Origin: Propionibacteriaceae bacterium
GTDB taxonomy: Bacteria; Actinomycetota; Actinomycetes; Propionibacteriales; Propionibacteriaceae
Length of the DNA: 18,783 bases
Direction: 5' to 3'
NCBI GenBank assembly: GCA_905372155.1
Contig: CAJPNZ010000058.1
Location: forward strand, 1 to 18,783
This document shows, one piece after another, positions 1 to 6,699 of this stretch (positions within the stretch are counted from its first letter, which is position 1; the number at the start of each line of letters is the position of its first letter). The position numbers were made by a program, and so were the translations under genes. The notes beneath the pieces are model-generated. The model saw only the letters and a program-made list of their open reading frames with translations, ran no database searches and had not been told where the DNA came from.

Positions 1-460
1 GATCCGCGAGCGCCAGCGAGCAGATCGAGTCGAAACCAAAACGACCACGACCGGGGACCTGTACCCCGATCCACCATTCGACTGCCCGGTGGTTTCGACA
101 CAGCCGCTCGCTCCGCTCACGAGCTGACTCAACCAACTTCACCCCTTCCAAGCTGGTTGAGCCGATCCGCGAGCGCCAGCGAGCAGATCGAGTCGAAACC
201 AAAACGACCACGACCGGGGACCTGTACCCCGATCCACCATTCGACTGCCCGGTGGTTTCGACACAGCCGCTCGCTCCGCTCACGAGCTGACTCAACCAAC
301 TTCACCCCTTCCAAGCTGGTTGAGCCGATCCGCGAGCGCCAGCGAGCAGATCGAGTCGAAACCAAAACGACCACGGTCGGCGACCTGTGGTCCGATCCAC
401 CGTCCGGCTGCCCGGTGGTTTCGACACAGCCGCTCGCTTCGCTCACGAGCTGACTCAACC
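1..460. repeat. Tandem array of 163-bp palindromic intergenic repeats
   Basis: The same unit starts at 1, 164 and 327 (period exactly 163 bp). Units 1 and 2 look identical; unit 3 carries scattered substitutions. Each unit holds two half-palindromes: arm A (155-200 and 318-363; 1-37 is truncated by the window edge), running from GGTTGAG to GTCGAAACC, and arm B (91-134, 254-297, 417-460), running from GGTTTCGAC to CTCAACC. Arm B is an imperfect reverse complement of arm A, so 91-200 and 254-363 can each fold into a long hairpin around a 20-nt loop. No gene fits here; the open frames on both strands are repeat translations. This looks like a REP/BIME-like element of the kind common between actinobacterial genes. 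The array continues beyond the left edge. Confidence 0.9.
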
Positions 461-548
461 AACTTCGGGGTTGAAGACCCACACCCCGCTCAGCCACCTG
501 ATCGCGGGGAATCCGCGTCGCTTCTGGCCCTGACGGCGCGAAACCCGG

Positions 549-556
549 GATAATGT
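549..556 (+). promoter_or_regulatory. Probable -10 element of the antiporter gene
   Basis: GATAATGT contains both GATAAT and TAATGT (TANNNT) about 25 nt upstream of the antiporter ATG. A weak -35-like CTGACG lies at 530-535 with short spacing. The Shine-Dalgarno AGGAAGGA at 567-574 follows. The placement is plausible but unproven. Confidence 0.4.
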
Positions 557-580
557 CCGCACGATCAGGAAGGACGCACC

Positions 581-2098
581 ATGAGCCATCACGACATGGA
601 CATGGTGGTCCTGATCGCCTGCGGGGTGCTGCTGGCGGGCGTCGCGGCGGTGCGGATCTCGTCGCGCAGTTCCATGCCCGGGTTGCTGCTGTACCTGGGC
701 ATCGGCCTGGGGATCGGCGAGGCGGGCCTCGGGATCCGGTTCGACGACGCCCAGCTGGCCTACAACATCTCCGCGCTGCTGGTGGGGCTGCTGCTGTTCG
801 ACGGCGGGTTCACCACCCGCTGGGCGGAGTTCAGACCGGTGGCTTCCCGGGCCGGGCTGCTCGGGACCGTCGGGGTGCTGGTGTCGGTGGCGGTGGCCTC
901 GTCCATCGCGATGCTGGTGCTGGGTGTTGACCTGCGCACCGGAATCCTGATGGCGGCGATGGTCTCGTCGACGGATGCCGCCGCCGTGTTCGCGATTCTG
1001 CGTCGCCTGCCCCTGAGATCGAAGGTGCGCACCACCCTGGAGGGCGAATCCGGTTTCAACGACCCGCCCGCGATCATCATCGTCACCGTCGTGGTCTCCG
1101 ATGCCTGGAACCAGATGTCGGTGACGGGAATGATCGCGAACGGGCTTTTCCAGCTGACCGCGGGTGCCCTCATCGGGGCGGCGGTGGCGATGGTGGGGCA
1201 GGCCTTCCTGCACCGCATCTCCCTGCCGAGCGCAGGCCTGTACCCCCTGGCGACCCTCGCTATCGCCCTGATCGCCTACTCCGTCGCCGGGGTCGCGGGC
1301 GGTTCGGAGCTGCTGGCCGCCTACATCGCCGGGCTGTGGCTCGGCAACCAGGCCCTCCCCCACCACTCGACGACGGAGGGATTCACGGAGTCAGTGGGCT
1401 GGCTGGCGCAGATCGGTTTGTTCGTGATGCTGGGTCTGCTGGCCTCCCCCAGCCAGCTGCCGGATGCGATCATCCCGGCGCTGGTGATCGGGTCGGCGTT
1501 GACGTTCATCGCCCGCCCGATCTCCGTGTTCGCCTGCCTGACGCCGTTCCGGGAGAAACTCAAGACCCAGCTGTTCATCTCCTGGGCGGGGATGCGCGGC
1601 GCGCTGCCCATCATGCTGGCGACGATCCCGCTGACGCACCAGCTGCCGGGTGCCTCGCACATGTTCCACGTCATCTTCCTGCTGGTGGTGACGTTCACCC
1701 TCGTGCAGGGTCCGCTGCTGCCGAAACTGGCCCCGTGGGCCGGGGTGCTGGAACAGATCTCCCCGCGGGAGTTGCAGTTCGACTCCTCCCCGCTCGAGGG
1801 CATCAACGCCTCGCTGGTGCAGTTCCGCGTCCCGGACACGGGCCGCCTGGTGGGGATGTGGGTGCACGACCTGCGACTGCCCCGCGGAGCCGTGGTCTCC
1901 ATGATCATCCGCGACAAGAAGATCCTCATCCCCGACCGAACGCTGCGTCTTCAGGGTCGCGACGAACTGCTGCTGGCAGTCGACTCCGGCCTGGTCGAAC
2001 GCGTCCAGGGCCGATTGACGCTCATCAACGAGCACGGCCCGCTGGCGCGCTGGGTGGCGTCGGGCCGGAACCGTCGCCGGCTGCTCGACGGCGACTGA
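581..2098 (+). CDS. Monovalent cation/H+ antiporter (CPA1, NhaP2/CvrA-like) with C-terminal RCK_C domain
   Basis: This is a 505-aa inner-membrane protein that probably exchanges K+ or Na+ for H+ in pH and osmotic homeostasis. About a dozen hydrophobic segments occupy residues 8-385. CPA1 motifs are visible: TDAAAVF at 131-137 and ESGFNDP at 156-162, the latter carrying the Asn-Asp pair expected in the ion site. After the last helix (about residue 385) comes a soluble tail. Residues about 410-480 look like a TrkA_C/RCK_C regulatory domain (VPDTGRLVGMWVHDL, then IIRDKKILIPDR), which is what separates NhaP2-type antiporters from plain Na+/H+ exchangers. The ATG at 581 is supported by AGGAAGGA seven bases upstream. 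The length is somewhat below that of E. coli NhaP2. It stands alone, after the repeat array and before an oppositely oriented tRNA. Family assignment is firm; ion specificity is inferred. Confidence 0.88.
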   Translation: MSHHDMDMVVLIACGVLLAGVAAVRISSRSSMPGLLLYLGIGLGIGEAGLGIRFDDAQLAYNISALLVGLLLFDGGFTTRWAEFRPVASRAGLLGTVGVLVSVAVASSIAMLVLGVDLRTGILMAAMVSSTDAAAVFAILRRLPLRSKVRTTLEGESGFNDPPAIIIVTVVVSDAWNQMSVTGMIANGLFQLTAGALIGAAVAMVGQAFLHRISLPSAGLYPLATLAIALIAYSVAGVAGGSELLAAYIAGLWLGNQALPHHSTTEGFTESVGWLAQIGLFVMLGLLASPSQLPDAIIPALVIGSALTFIARPISVFACLTPFREKLKTQLFISWAGMRGALPIMLATIPLTHQLPGASHMFHVIFLLVVTFTLVQGPLLPKLAPWAGVLEQISPRELQFDSSPLEGINASLVQFRVPDTGRLVGMWVHDLRLPRGAVVSMIIRDKKILIPDRTLRLQGRDELLLAVDSGLVERVQGRLTLINEHGPLARWVASGRNRRRLLDGD

Positions 2099-2127
2099 GA
2101 AACCCCCGATGCAGATGAGCCGGCACA

Positions 2128-2147
2128 CGAGCGGCTGAGTCGAGACC
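2128..2147. repeat. Degenerate half-copy of the 1-460 repeat
   Basis: CGAGCGGCTGAGTCGAGACC matches the reverse complement of arm B of the upstream array at 18 of 20 positions. No partner arm is recognisable, so this looks like an eroded remnant at the other side of the antiporter gene. Confidence 0.5.
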
Positions 2148-2161
2148 CCCGAAAGCAGCGG

Positions 2162-2185
2162 CCCCCGCCTCTGCCGAGACGGGGG
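2162..2185. terminator. Hairpin between antiporter gene and tRNA-Leu
   Basis: CCCCCG (2162-2167) pairs with CGGGGG (2180-2185), with an inner TCT/AGA pairing. It lies downstream of both converging genes: the antiporter (stop 2098) and the minus-strand tRNA (3' end 2196). No real U-tract follows on either strand, so terminator function is only inferred. Confidence 0.4.
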
Positions 2186-2195
2186 AACCGATCCG

Positions 2196-2278
2196 TGCGC
2201 GAGAGAGGAGTTGAACCTCCACGCCCTTGCGGGCACTGGCACCTGAAGCCAGCGCGTCTACCATTCCGCCACTCGCGC
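2196..2278 (-). tRNA. tRNA-Leu (anticodon CAG)
   Basis: Read on the minus strand, an 83-nt cloverleaf is visible. The acceptor stem is GCGCGAG with CTCGCGC and discriminator A. The D-arm is of the class II type (GGCGGAATGGTAGACGCG). The anticodon stem CTGGC/GCCAG encloses loop TTCAGGT, giving anticodon CAG. A long variable arm (GCCCGCAAGGGC) follows, then the T-arm with loop TTCAACT. The long variable arm and strong similarity to bacterial tRNA-Leu(CAG) fix the identity. It reads CUG codons, abundant in this GC-rich genome. CCA is not encoded: CGGAT follows the discriminator. Confidence 0.96.
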
Positions 2279-2290
2279 GTCCGGGGACGA

Positions 2291-2321
2291 ACTTTAGCAC
2301 GAGTGCACGGAGGATGTGCAA
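2291..2321 (-). promoter_or_regulatory. Probable promoter of tRNA-Leu
   Basis: On the minus strand, TTGCAC (2321-2316) is separated by 19 nt from TAAAGT (2296-2291). The predicted start would lie a few bases before the mature tRNA 5' end at 2278. The -10 fits TANNNT; the -35 is weak. Confidence 0.45.
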
Positions 2322-2385
2322 CTCGCTTTGAGGGGACGTTCAGGGGCCCCGACCCGTGTGCGGAACATCCGCCCGCGGAACCTCC

Positions 2386-2391
2386 TACCAT
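2386..2391 (+). promoter_or_regulatory. Candidate -10 box upstream of first QP-rich paralog
   Basis: TACCAT lies 20 nt before the ATG at 2411. The same hexamer at nearly the same distance (3611-3616, ATG 3635) precedes the second paralog. Both are followed by AGGAGG-type ribosome sites and the same first codons, so the promoter and start were probably duplicated with the gene. No convincing -35 is seen. Confidence 0.4.
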
Positions 2392-2410
2392 GTGAGGCGA
2401 GGAGGTAGGA

Positions 2411-3229
2411 ATGAGCAACAACCAGTGGTTCGTACCCGGAGGACAACAGCAGCAGGGATATCCACAGCAGCCCCCCTCGCAGTCCGGGTATCCGCAGCGG
2501 CCTTCCTTCAAAGCACCCCAGCCCAGCCAGGGACAGCAGTCCGGCGCCCAGCAACCCGGGTATCCGCAGCGGCCCTCCTTCAAAGCACCCCAGCCCAGTC
2601 ATCAACAACTTGGCTACGGACAGCAGGGTTTTCAGCCCGTCTACGGCCCCGCCGGTCAGGGCATGCCTCCACAGCCCCCACAGAATAGAGGCAACACGGG
2701 CCTGATCGTTGCGCTCGTCGTCGTCCTGGTCGCGATCATCGCGTTCGGGGCGTGGTGGATTTTCAGCAGAAACAACCAGCCGACCGCGAACCCCACCTCC
2801 AGCACACAGACCGCAGCACCACAGGAGACCCAACGCTCCGAGAATCCCCCCTCCGCCTCGACGAGGAAGAGCACCGACCCCACGCACTCCTCGACCACCC
2901 AGAACAAAGGTTCCGGCACCACATCGGAGATGCCCACGTCATTCGGCGACTTCATGCTCGACACGAACCAGGACGGAGCATCCACCTACAAGAACTCGAA
3001 CGGGGATTTCTTCGTCGCCGCCCACGGGCCGGGAGAAACCGTCGAAGCGAACGCCGTCCACCTCACGGACATCGAGAAGATCGGGAAATGGACCTGCGGC
3101 AAGGACTCCGATGACATGTCCATGTGCCTGACCGAGGCCCATTCCGGCACCGTGGCCACGCTCATGCCCGACAAGCCGTTCTCCACGCTTACGGAAATCT
3201 CCGACAGTTTCCTCGACGCCTGGCAGTAG
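2411..3229 (+). CDS. Single-pass membrane protein with Gln/Pro-rich tail and two-Cys C-terminal domain (paralog 1)
   Basis: This is a 272-aa protein that I cannot name. Residues 1-94 are a low-complexity cytoplasmic tail rich in Gln, Pro, Gly and Tyr. It holds the motif GYPQRPSFKAPQPS twice (residues 26-39 and 50-63), a recent 42-bp DNA duplication at 2485-2526 and 2557-2598. One membrane helix spans about 97-118 (GLIVALVVVLVAIIAFGAWW), followed by SRNNQ and a Ser/Thr-rich linker to about 175. A small C-terminal domain (about 177-272), probably extracytoplasmic, has cysteines at 229 (KWTCG) and 239 and ends in FLDAWQ. The gene at 3635 shares its first six residues, membrane segment and C-terminal pattern. 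AGGAGG supports the ATG. The plan resembles actinobacterial single-pass proteins with disordered N-tails, but function is unknown. Confidence 0.85.
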   Translation: MSNNQWFVPGGQQQQGYPQQPPSQSGYPQRPSFKAPQPSQGQQSGAQQPGYPQRPSFKAPQPSHQQLGYGQQGFQPVYGPAGQGMPPQPPQNRGNTGLIVALVVVLVAIIAFGAWWIFSRNNQPTANPTSSTQTAAPQETQRSENPPSASTRKSTDPTHSSTTQNKGSGTTSEMPTSFGDFMLDTNQDGASTYKNSNGDFFVAAHGPGETVEANAVHLTDIEKIGKWTCGKDSDDMSMCLTEAHSGTVATLMPDKPFSTLTEISDSFLDAWQ

Positions 3230-3254
3230 CCACGTGCGCCCCGGGAGACGCTGA

Positions 3255-3412
3255 CCGGCCACGCCCCGATCCACGGTCCGGCCACACCAAACGCCCACGG
3301 CACTCCCCTGCAACCACCCCCGAAGAGCAGCATCGTTGTGATCGTCGCATTCGCCGCGGCCCCGGCGGTCGCAAAGCCTGGTGGTTCCCGGGAAGCAATG
3401 ACCAGCTAGGGT
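3255..3412 (+). pseudogene. Remnant of a third QP-rich paralog
   Basis: This stretch between the two intact paralogs aligns by eye to bases about 3840-3990 of the downstream gene: end of the Gly/Pro/Tyr tail, the CAACCACC..GAAGA junction, and the membrane helix. Near 3370-3412 one frame reads KAWWFPGSNDQLG, against GAWWFLGRNNQQ in the intact copy. The hydrophobic part upstream is readable only in another frame (VVIVAFAAAPAVA), so at least one frameshift has occurred. No C-terminal domain is recognisable after 3412. I read it as a decayed tandem copy. The rest of the gap (3413-3610) shows nothing I can identify. Confidence 0.55.
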
Positions 3413-3610
3413 GATGACACCTCTTTGCCCGAACTCGCGAAACCGGCAGGGCGCTCCGCGAAACCCGGAATCATCCGCGTGGAAAACCACCAGGGACGTT
3501 CGGGGATCGGTACCGCTCCGGCTCGATTCAGCCAGTCCGAACAGGACACGATCCCGCGAAGCTCCCGGGCAGGACCGGCGACCCCGGAGCACGTCAACCC
3601 CCACACCCCT

Positions 3611-3616
3611 TACCAT
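3611..3616 (+). promoter_or_regulatory. Candidate -10 box upstream of second QP-rich paralog
   Basis: TACCAT stands 18 nt before the ribosome-site-supported ATG at 3635, mirroring the arrangement before the first paralog. It suggests each paralog has its own promoter instead of being co-transcribed. Confidence 0.4.
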
Positions 3617-3634
3617 GAAATGCAGGAGGCACGA

Positions 3635-4495
3635 ATGAGCAACAACCAGTGGCCCGGCTACGGACAGCAGCAACCCCAATCCGGCTACAACGGGCAGCAG
3701 CAGCCCCAACCCGGCTACACCGGGCAGCAGCAACCCCAGCCCGGCTACACCGGACAGCAGCAACCCCAACCCGTCTACACCGGACAGCAGCCCTACACAC
3801 AGCCGGGATATGGCGGGCAACCCCAGTACGGTTACGGCGGCCAACCGCCCTACGGCGGGCAGCCACCCTACGGCGCACCCCAACAACCACCGAAGAAAAA
3901 CCACACCGGCCTGATAGTCGCACTCGTCGGGGTCCTGGTCATCGCCCTGGCCTTCGGAGCCTGGTGGTTCCTCGGCAGGAACAACCAGCAAACCGCCGAT
4001 CCGTCCGCGACCGCCACCACGGCGCAGGCGTCTTCGCAGGCTCCCGGCAGCACCGACCCGACCCACGACAAGACGTCGAAATCAACCCCCCCGGCCTCGG
4101 AAACGGGGATCCCCAGCTCGACGAAAACCTCCGACGACGATTCAGGTAGCTCAGGCATGCCCCCCGAGATGCCCCAGTCGTTCAATGGTTTCAAGGCCCT
4201 GAGCCCGGGCAAGGTCATCACCATCTACCGCAAGGGGTCGGATATGTTCTCGGCCTTCTACCTCAGGGGCAGAACGATGGCCGAGAACATGGCCCACACC
4301 TTGGAGAACTCCGAGACCTTCGGCGACTGGACCTGCGGAACGGCCCCCCGGACCAGCAATTCGTCGGCTTCGGCGAGCGGCATATCGTGCGTCGCCGCCG
4401 CTCATGGAGGAGCCGTCATCACATCCATGGGGCCCAGCGGGAAAGCCTCGGAAATCGCCGAGAACGGCAAGGCTTTCCTCGAGGCCTGGAAGTGA
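3635..4495 (+). CDS. Single-pass membrane protein with Gly/Gln/Pro/Tyr repeats and two-Cys C-terminal domain (paralog 2)
   Basis: This is a 286-aa paralog of the gene at 2411; function unknown. The frame is open from 3425, but the true start is the ATG at 3635: AGGAGG lies at 3624-3629 and the product begins MSNNQW like its paralog. Residues 8-57 hold four to five copies of a decapeptide (GYTGQQQPQP and variants), a 30-bp DNA tandem repeat. They are followed by Gly-Tyr-Gly-Gln-Pro-Pro repeats to residue 81. The membrane helix is about 92-113 (ending FGAWWFLGRNNQ). A Ser/Thr/Asp-rich linker leads to the C-terminal domain (about 176-286), with cysteines 234 (DWTCG) and 252 (ISCVAAAHGG) and the ending FLEAWK. 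The conserved pattern WTCG...C...AH.G.V, then FL.AW, suggests one disulfide in an extracytoplasmic domain. Confidence 0.85.
   Translation: MSNNQWPGYGQQQPQSGYNGQQQPQPGYTGQQQPQPGYTGQQQPQPVYTGQQPYTQPGYGGQPQYGYGGQPPYGGQPPYGAPQQPPKKNHTGLIVALVGVLVIALAFGAWWFLGRNNQQTADPSATATTAQASSQAPGSTDPTHDKTSKSTPPASETGIPSSTKTSDDDSGSSGMPPEMPQSFNGFKALSPGKVITIYRKGSDMFSAFYLRGRTMAENMAHTLENSETFGDWTCGTAPRTSNSSASASGISCVAAAHGGAVITSMGPSGKASEIAENGKAFLEAWK
3656..3787 (+). repeat. 30-bp in-frame tandem repeats (decapeptide repeat)
   Basis: Successive about 30-bp units of the form GGCTAC-ACGGGCAGCAGCAACCCCAACCC encode the decapeptide repeat of paralog 2. Some neighbouring units are nearly identical at the DNA level, so the copy number is likely to vary between strains. 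Confidence 0.8.
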
Positions 4496-4539
4496 TTTCC
4501 CTCCGATAAGGGGCTCCTCCTCATCGGTTTTCGCCAACG

Positions 4540-4579
4540 ACGACGTTCCCCGCAGTAGCATCGCTGCGGGGAACGTCGT
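4540..4579. terminator. 16-bp perfect stem-loop upstream of mshA
   Basis: ACGACGTTCCCCGCAG (4540-4555) pairs perfectly with CTGCGGGGAACGTCGT (4564-4579) around loop TAGCATCG. It lies 44 nt after paralog 2 and ends 27 nt before the mshA-like ATG. Most likely it terminates the upstream gene, though only a short TT follows. An attenuator-like role for the msh pair cannot be excluded. Confidence 0.6.
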
Positions 4580-4605
4580 TCCCGGAAGAGCCGGAGGAAA
4601 CCATC

Positions 4606-5817
4606 ATGAGCCATCAGCCTTCCCTGCCGGGGGCCGGACTTCGTGTCGCCTTCGTCACCATGCACACCTCCCCCCTGGAACGCGCCGGAACCGCGGACGC
4701 GGGAGGCATGAACGTGCTCATCGCCGCGCTGGCCCGGGCGCTGGGAAGGCTCGGCGTGCGGGTGGATTTCCTGACCCGCCGCACCGACCCCGACCAGCCG
4801 GAACGGGAGGACGTGGCCCCGTCGGTGACGCTGCGGCGTCTCCCCGCGGGCCCGCCAACCCCGCTGCCGAAAAGCGAGATCGACCAGCACGTCGACGAGT
4901 TCCGGGAGGCCATGGAGGCCCTGGAACCCCACGACCTGATCCATTCCCACCACTGGATGTCGGGGGTGGCGGCGCTGCCCGTCGCCCGCGCCTGGGGGGT
5001 ACCGCACGTGATGACCTTCCACTCGGTGGCGGCCCACCCGAACTCGCCGCTGCGCGACGGGGAACCGCCCGAGTCGCCCGCCCGGGTCGACGGCGAGGTG
5101 GTGTGCGCGGAGCAGTCCGATCTGGTGCTGTGCGTCTCCCGACACGAGGCGGCCGTGGTCATCGGCCGTTGCGGGGCCGATCCGGAGCGGGTGCGGATCG
5201 TGCGCCCCGGCGTCAACGTCGACCTGTTCCATCCCGCCACCCATCCCTGGGCACCACCCGGGATCCGCCCCGGCTACGTCGTGTTCGCCGCGCGGCTGCA
5301 ACCCCTCAAGGCCCCCGACGTCGCCATCCGCACCATGGCCTGCCTGCCCGATGCCATCCGCCCGGATCTGGCGGTGGTCGGCGAGACCTCGGCGGACTTC
5401 GCGGACTACGAGGCCGAGCTGCACACCCTCGTCGGCGACCTCGGGTTGCGCGGGCAGGTGCACTTCCTGCCCGGCCAGAACCGCGAGTCGCTGGCCCGCA
5501 TCGTGCGGCACGCCTCCGTGATGCTGGTGCCGTCGCACTCCGAGACCTTCGGGTTGATCGCCTTGGAGGCCTCGGCCTCGGGGGTTCCCGTCCTGGCCGC
5601 CGCGTCGGGGGGCCTGACCGAAGCCATCTGCAACACCCACACCGGCCTGCTGATCCCCACCCACGACCCCCGCATGTGGGCCGAGGCCCTCGAGGCGCTG
5701 CTCGCCAACGAGCCGCGCCGCAAGTTGCTGGGCGCCACCGGGAGGCAGCGGGCGCTGGCGATGACCTGGGAGCGCGCCGCGGAAAATACCCTGCAGCAAT
5801 ACCGGAGGATCCTGTGA
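4606..5817 (+). CDS. mshA: GT4 glycosyltransferase, MshA-like (D-inositol-3-phosphate glycosyltransferase)
   Basis: This 403-aa cytoplasmic GT-B enzyme probably catalyses the first step of mycothiol synthesis: GlcNAc transfer from UDP-GlcNAc to 1L-myo-inositol-1-phosphate. MshA-type features are present: DAGGMNVLIAALARAL near the N-terminus, LPKSEID, HSHHWMSG, VRPGVNVDLF, the donor-site run AARLQPLKAPD, and the C-terminal SETFGLIALEASASGVPV. The ATG has GGAGGA at 4593-4598. The stop overlaps the GTG of the mshB-like gene, as expected for an operon. Compared with my memory of C. glutamicum MshA, the Tyr in HxHYWLSG is His here and a substrate-loop Thr is Ser (TFHSVAAH). It could therefore be a close relative with another acceptor, but the mshB neighbour argues for MshA. 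Confidence 0.75.
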   Translation: MSHQPSLPGAGLRVAFVTMHTSPLERAGTADAGGMNVLIAALARALGRLGVRVDFLTRRTDPDQPEREDVAPSVTLRRLPAGPPTPLPKSEIDQHVDEFREAMEALEPHDLIHSHHWMSGVAALPVARAWGVPHVMTFHSVAAHPNSPLRDGEPPESPARVDGEVVCAEQSDLVLCVSRHEAAVVIGRCGADPERVRIVRPGVNVDLFHPATHPWAPPGIRPGYVVFAARLQPLKAPDVAIRTMACLPDAIRPDLAVVGETSADFADYEAELHTLVGDLGLRGQVHFLPGQNRESLARIVRHASVMLVPSHSETFGLIALEASASGVPVLAAASGGLTEAICNTHTGLLIPTHDPRMWAEALEALLANEPRRKLLGATGRQRALAMTWERAAENTLQQYRRIL

Positions 5818-6566
5818 AAATCGCCTTCATCCACGCCCACCCCGACGACGAAACCCTCGCCACGGGCGCGCTGATCGCCTGGCTGGTGACCTCCGGACAC
5901 GAGGTGAGCCTACTGACCGCCACCCGCGGGGAACGCGGCGAGGTGGTGCCGGGGCCGCTGTCGCACCTGGCCGGAACCCCCGCCCTGGAAACCCACCGGG
6001 AGGGCGAGCTGGCCGGGGCCCTGAAGGTGCTGGGGGTGTCCCGGCACGCCTTCCTGGGGGATCCGCCCGCCGGTTCGGGGCGCCGCTACCGCGACTCGGG
6101 GATGCGCTGGATCCGCGAAGGCCTCGCAGGGCCCGCGGAGGACGCGGAACCGGATTCGCTGTGCGCGGCAGACCTCGACGACGTCGTGGCGGATATCGCC
6201 TCCTGGATCCGGACGGTGGACGCCGACCTGGTGGTCTCCTACCACACCGACGGCGGCTACGGGCACCCCGACCACGTCCGCATCCACCACGCATCCCTGG
6301 CCGCCGCGCAGCGCACCGGGAAGGGTTTCGCGGCCGTCGTCCACGACCCGGGCGACGGGGTCCGCTGGTTCGACCTGCGTGACCTGCAACCCACTGTGGA
6401 AGACGCCCTGCGACACCACGCCTCCCAGCTCACCGCCCACGGCGACGGCACCCTCACCCACTCCGGCGGCCAGTCGGAGGCGGTGACGACCTCCGTCGGG
6501 CTGCTTCCCGCCCCCGAAACCCCGCCGGCCGCTGGGCTGGTGGACTCGCTCGCCGGAACCGGTTGA
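5814..6566 (+). CDS. mshB: LmbE-family deacetylase, MshB-like (GlcNAc-inositol deacetylase)
   Basis: This 250-aa zinc hydrolase of the PIG-L/LmbE family most likely deacetylates GlcNAc-inositol to GlcN-inositol, the second enzymatic activity after MshA. HAHPDDE at 7-13 supplies two zinc ligands (H9, D12) and the catalytic base (D11). YGHPDH at 149-154 supplies the third ligand (H151). The frame is open from far upstream, but GTG 5814 is the start: it overlaps the preceding TGA (GTGA) and has GGAGGA just upstream. At 250 aa it is shorter than M. tuberculosis MshB (about 300), mainly in the C-terminal half. The related mycothiol-conjugate amidase Mca is the main alternative, but adjacency to an mshA-like gene favours MshB. 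Confidence 0.8.
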   Translation: MKIAFIHAHPDDETLATGALIAWLVTSGHEVSLLTATRGERGEVVPGPLSHLAGTPALETHREGELAGALKVLGVSRHAFLGDPPAGSGRRYRDSGMRWIREGLAGPAEDAEPDSLCAADLDDVVADIASWIRTVDADLVVSYHTDGGYGHPDHVRIHHASLAAAQRTGKGFAAVVHDPGDGVRWFDLRDLQPTVEDALRHHASQLTAHGDGTLTHSGGQSEAVTTSVGLLPAPETPPAAGLVDSLAGTG

Positions 6567-6587
6567 GTGGTTCCGCCGGGAAATCGC

Positions 6588-6674
6588 GGTTGCGCAGCAC
6601 TCAACCCGATTTTCACCCCTCCGGGAGCGATTTTCGCGGTTGGGTGCTGCACAACCGGGTTCTTCCTCCCGGTT
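6588..6674. repeat. Nested inverted repeats between convergent genes (possible bidirectional terminator)
   Basis: GGTTGCGCAGCACTCAACC (6588-6606) and GGTTGGGTGCTGCACAACC (6638-6656) are near-perfect reverse complements, with two mismatches. Each arm can also fold on itself (GGTTG/CAACC). A second perfect hairpin AACCGGG/CCCGGTT (6653-6659, 6668-6674) overlaps the right end. The element fills the gap between mshB (+) and the permease gene (-), so a terminator role for both strands is plausible. It could also be a dispersed repeat. Confidence 0.55.
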
Positions 6675-6699
6675 GGCGAGAATCCGCCACCCGCCGTCC

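Noticed and set aside
1..460. CRISPR array
   Set aside because: The units are 163 bp with no short repeat/unique spacer alternation, and the intervening sequence is repeated too.
129..553. Open reading frames of 77-122 aa on both strands in the repeat array
   Set aside because: They repeat with the 163-bp unit and have no start-site support or recognisable protein features.
3425..3634. N-terminal extension of paralog 2 (open frame from 3425)
   Set aside because: AGGAGG before 3635 and the shared MSNNQW start with paralog 1 show that 3635 is the real start.
4404..5813. Long open frame overlapping the mshA-like gene and fused in frame to mshB
   Set aside because: It is an Arg/Gly/Pro-rich shadow of mshA; mshB clearly starts at GTG 5814.
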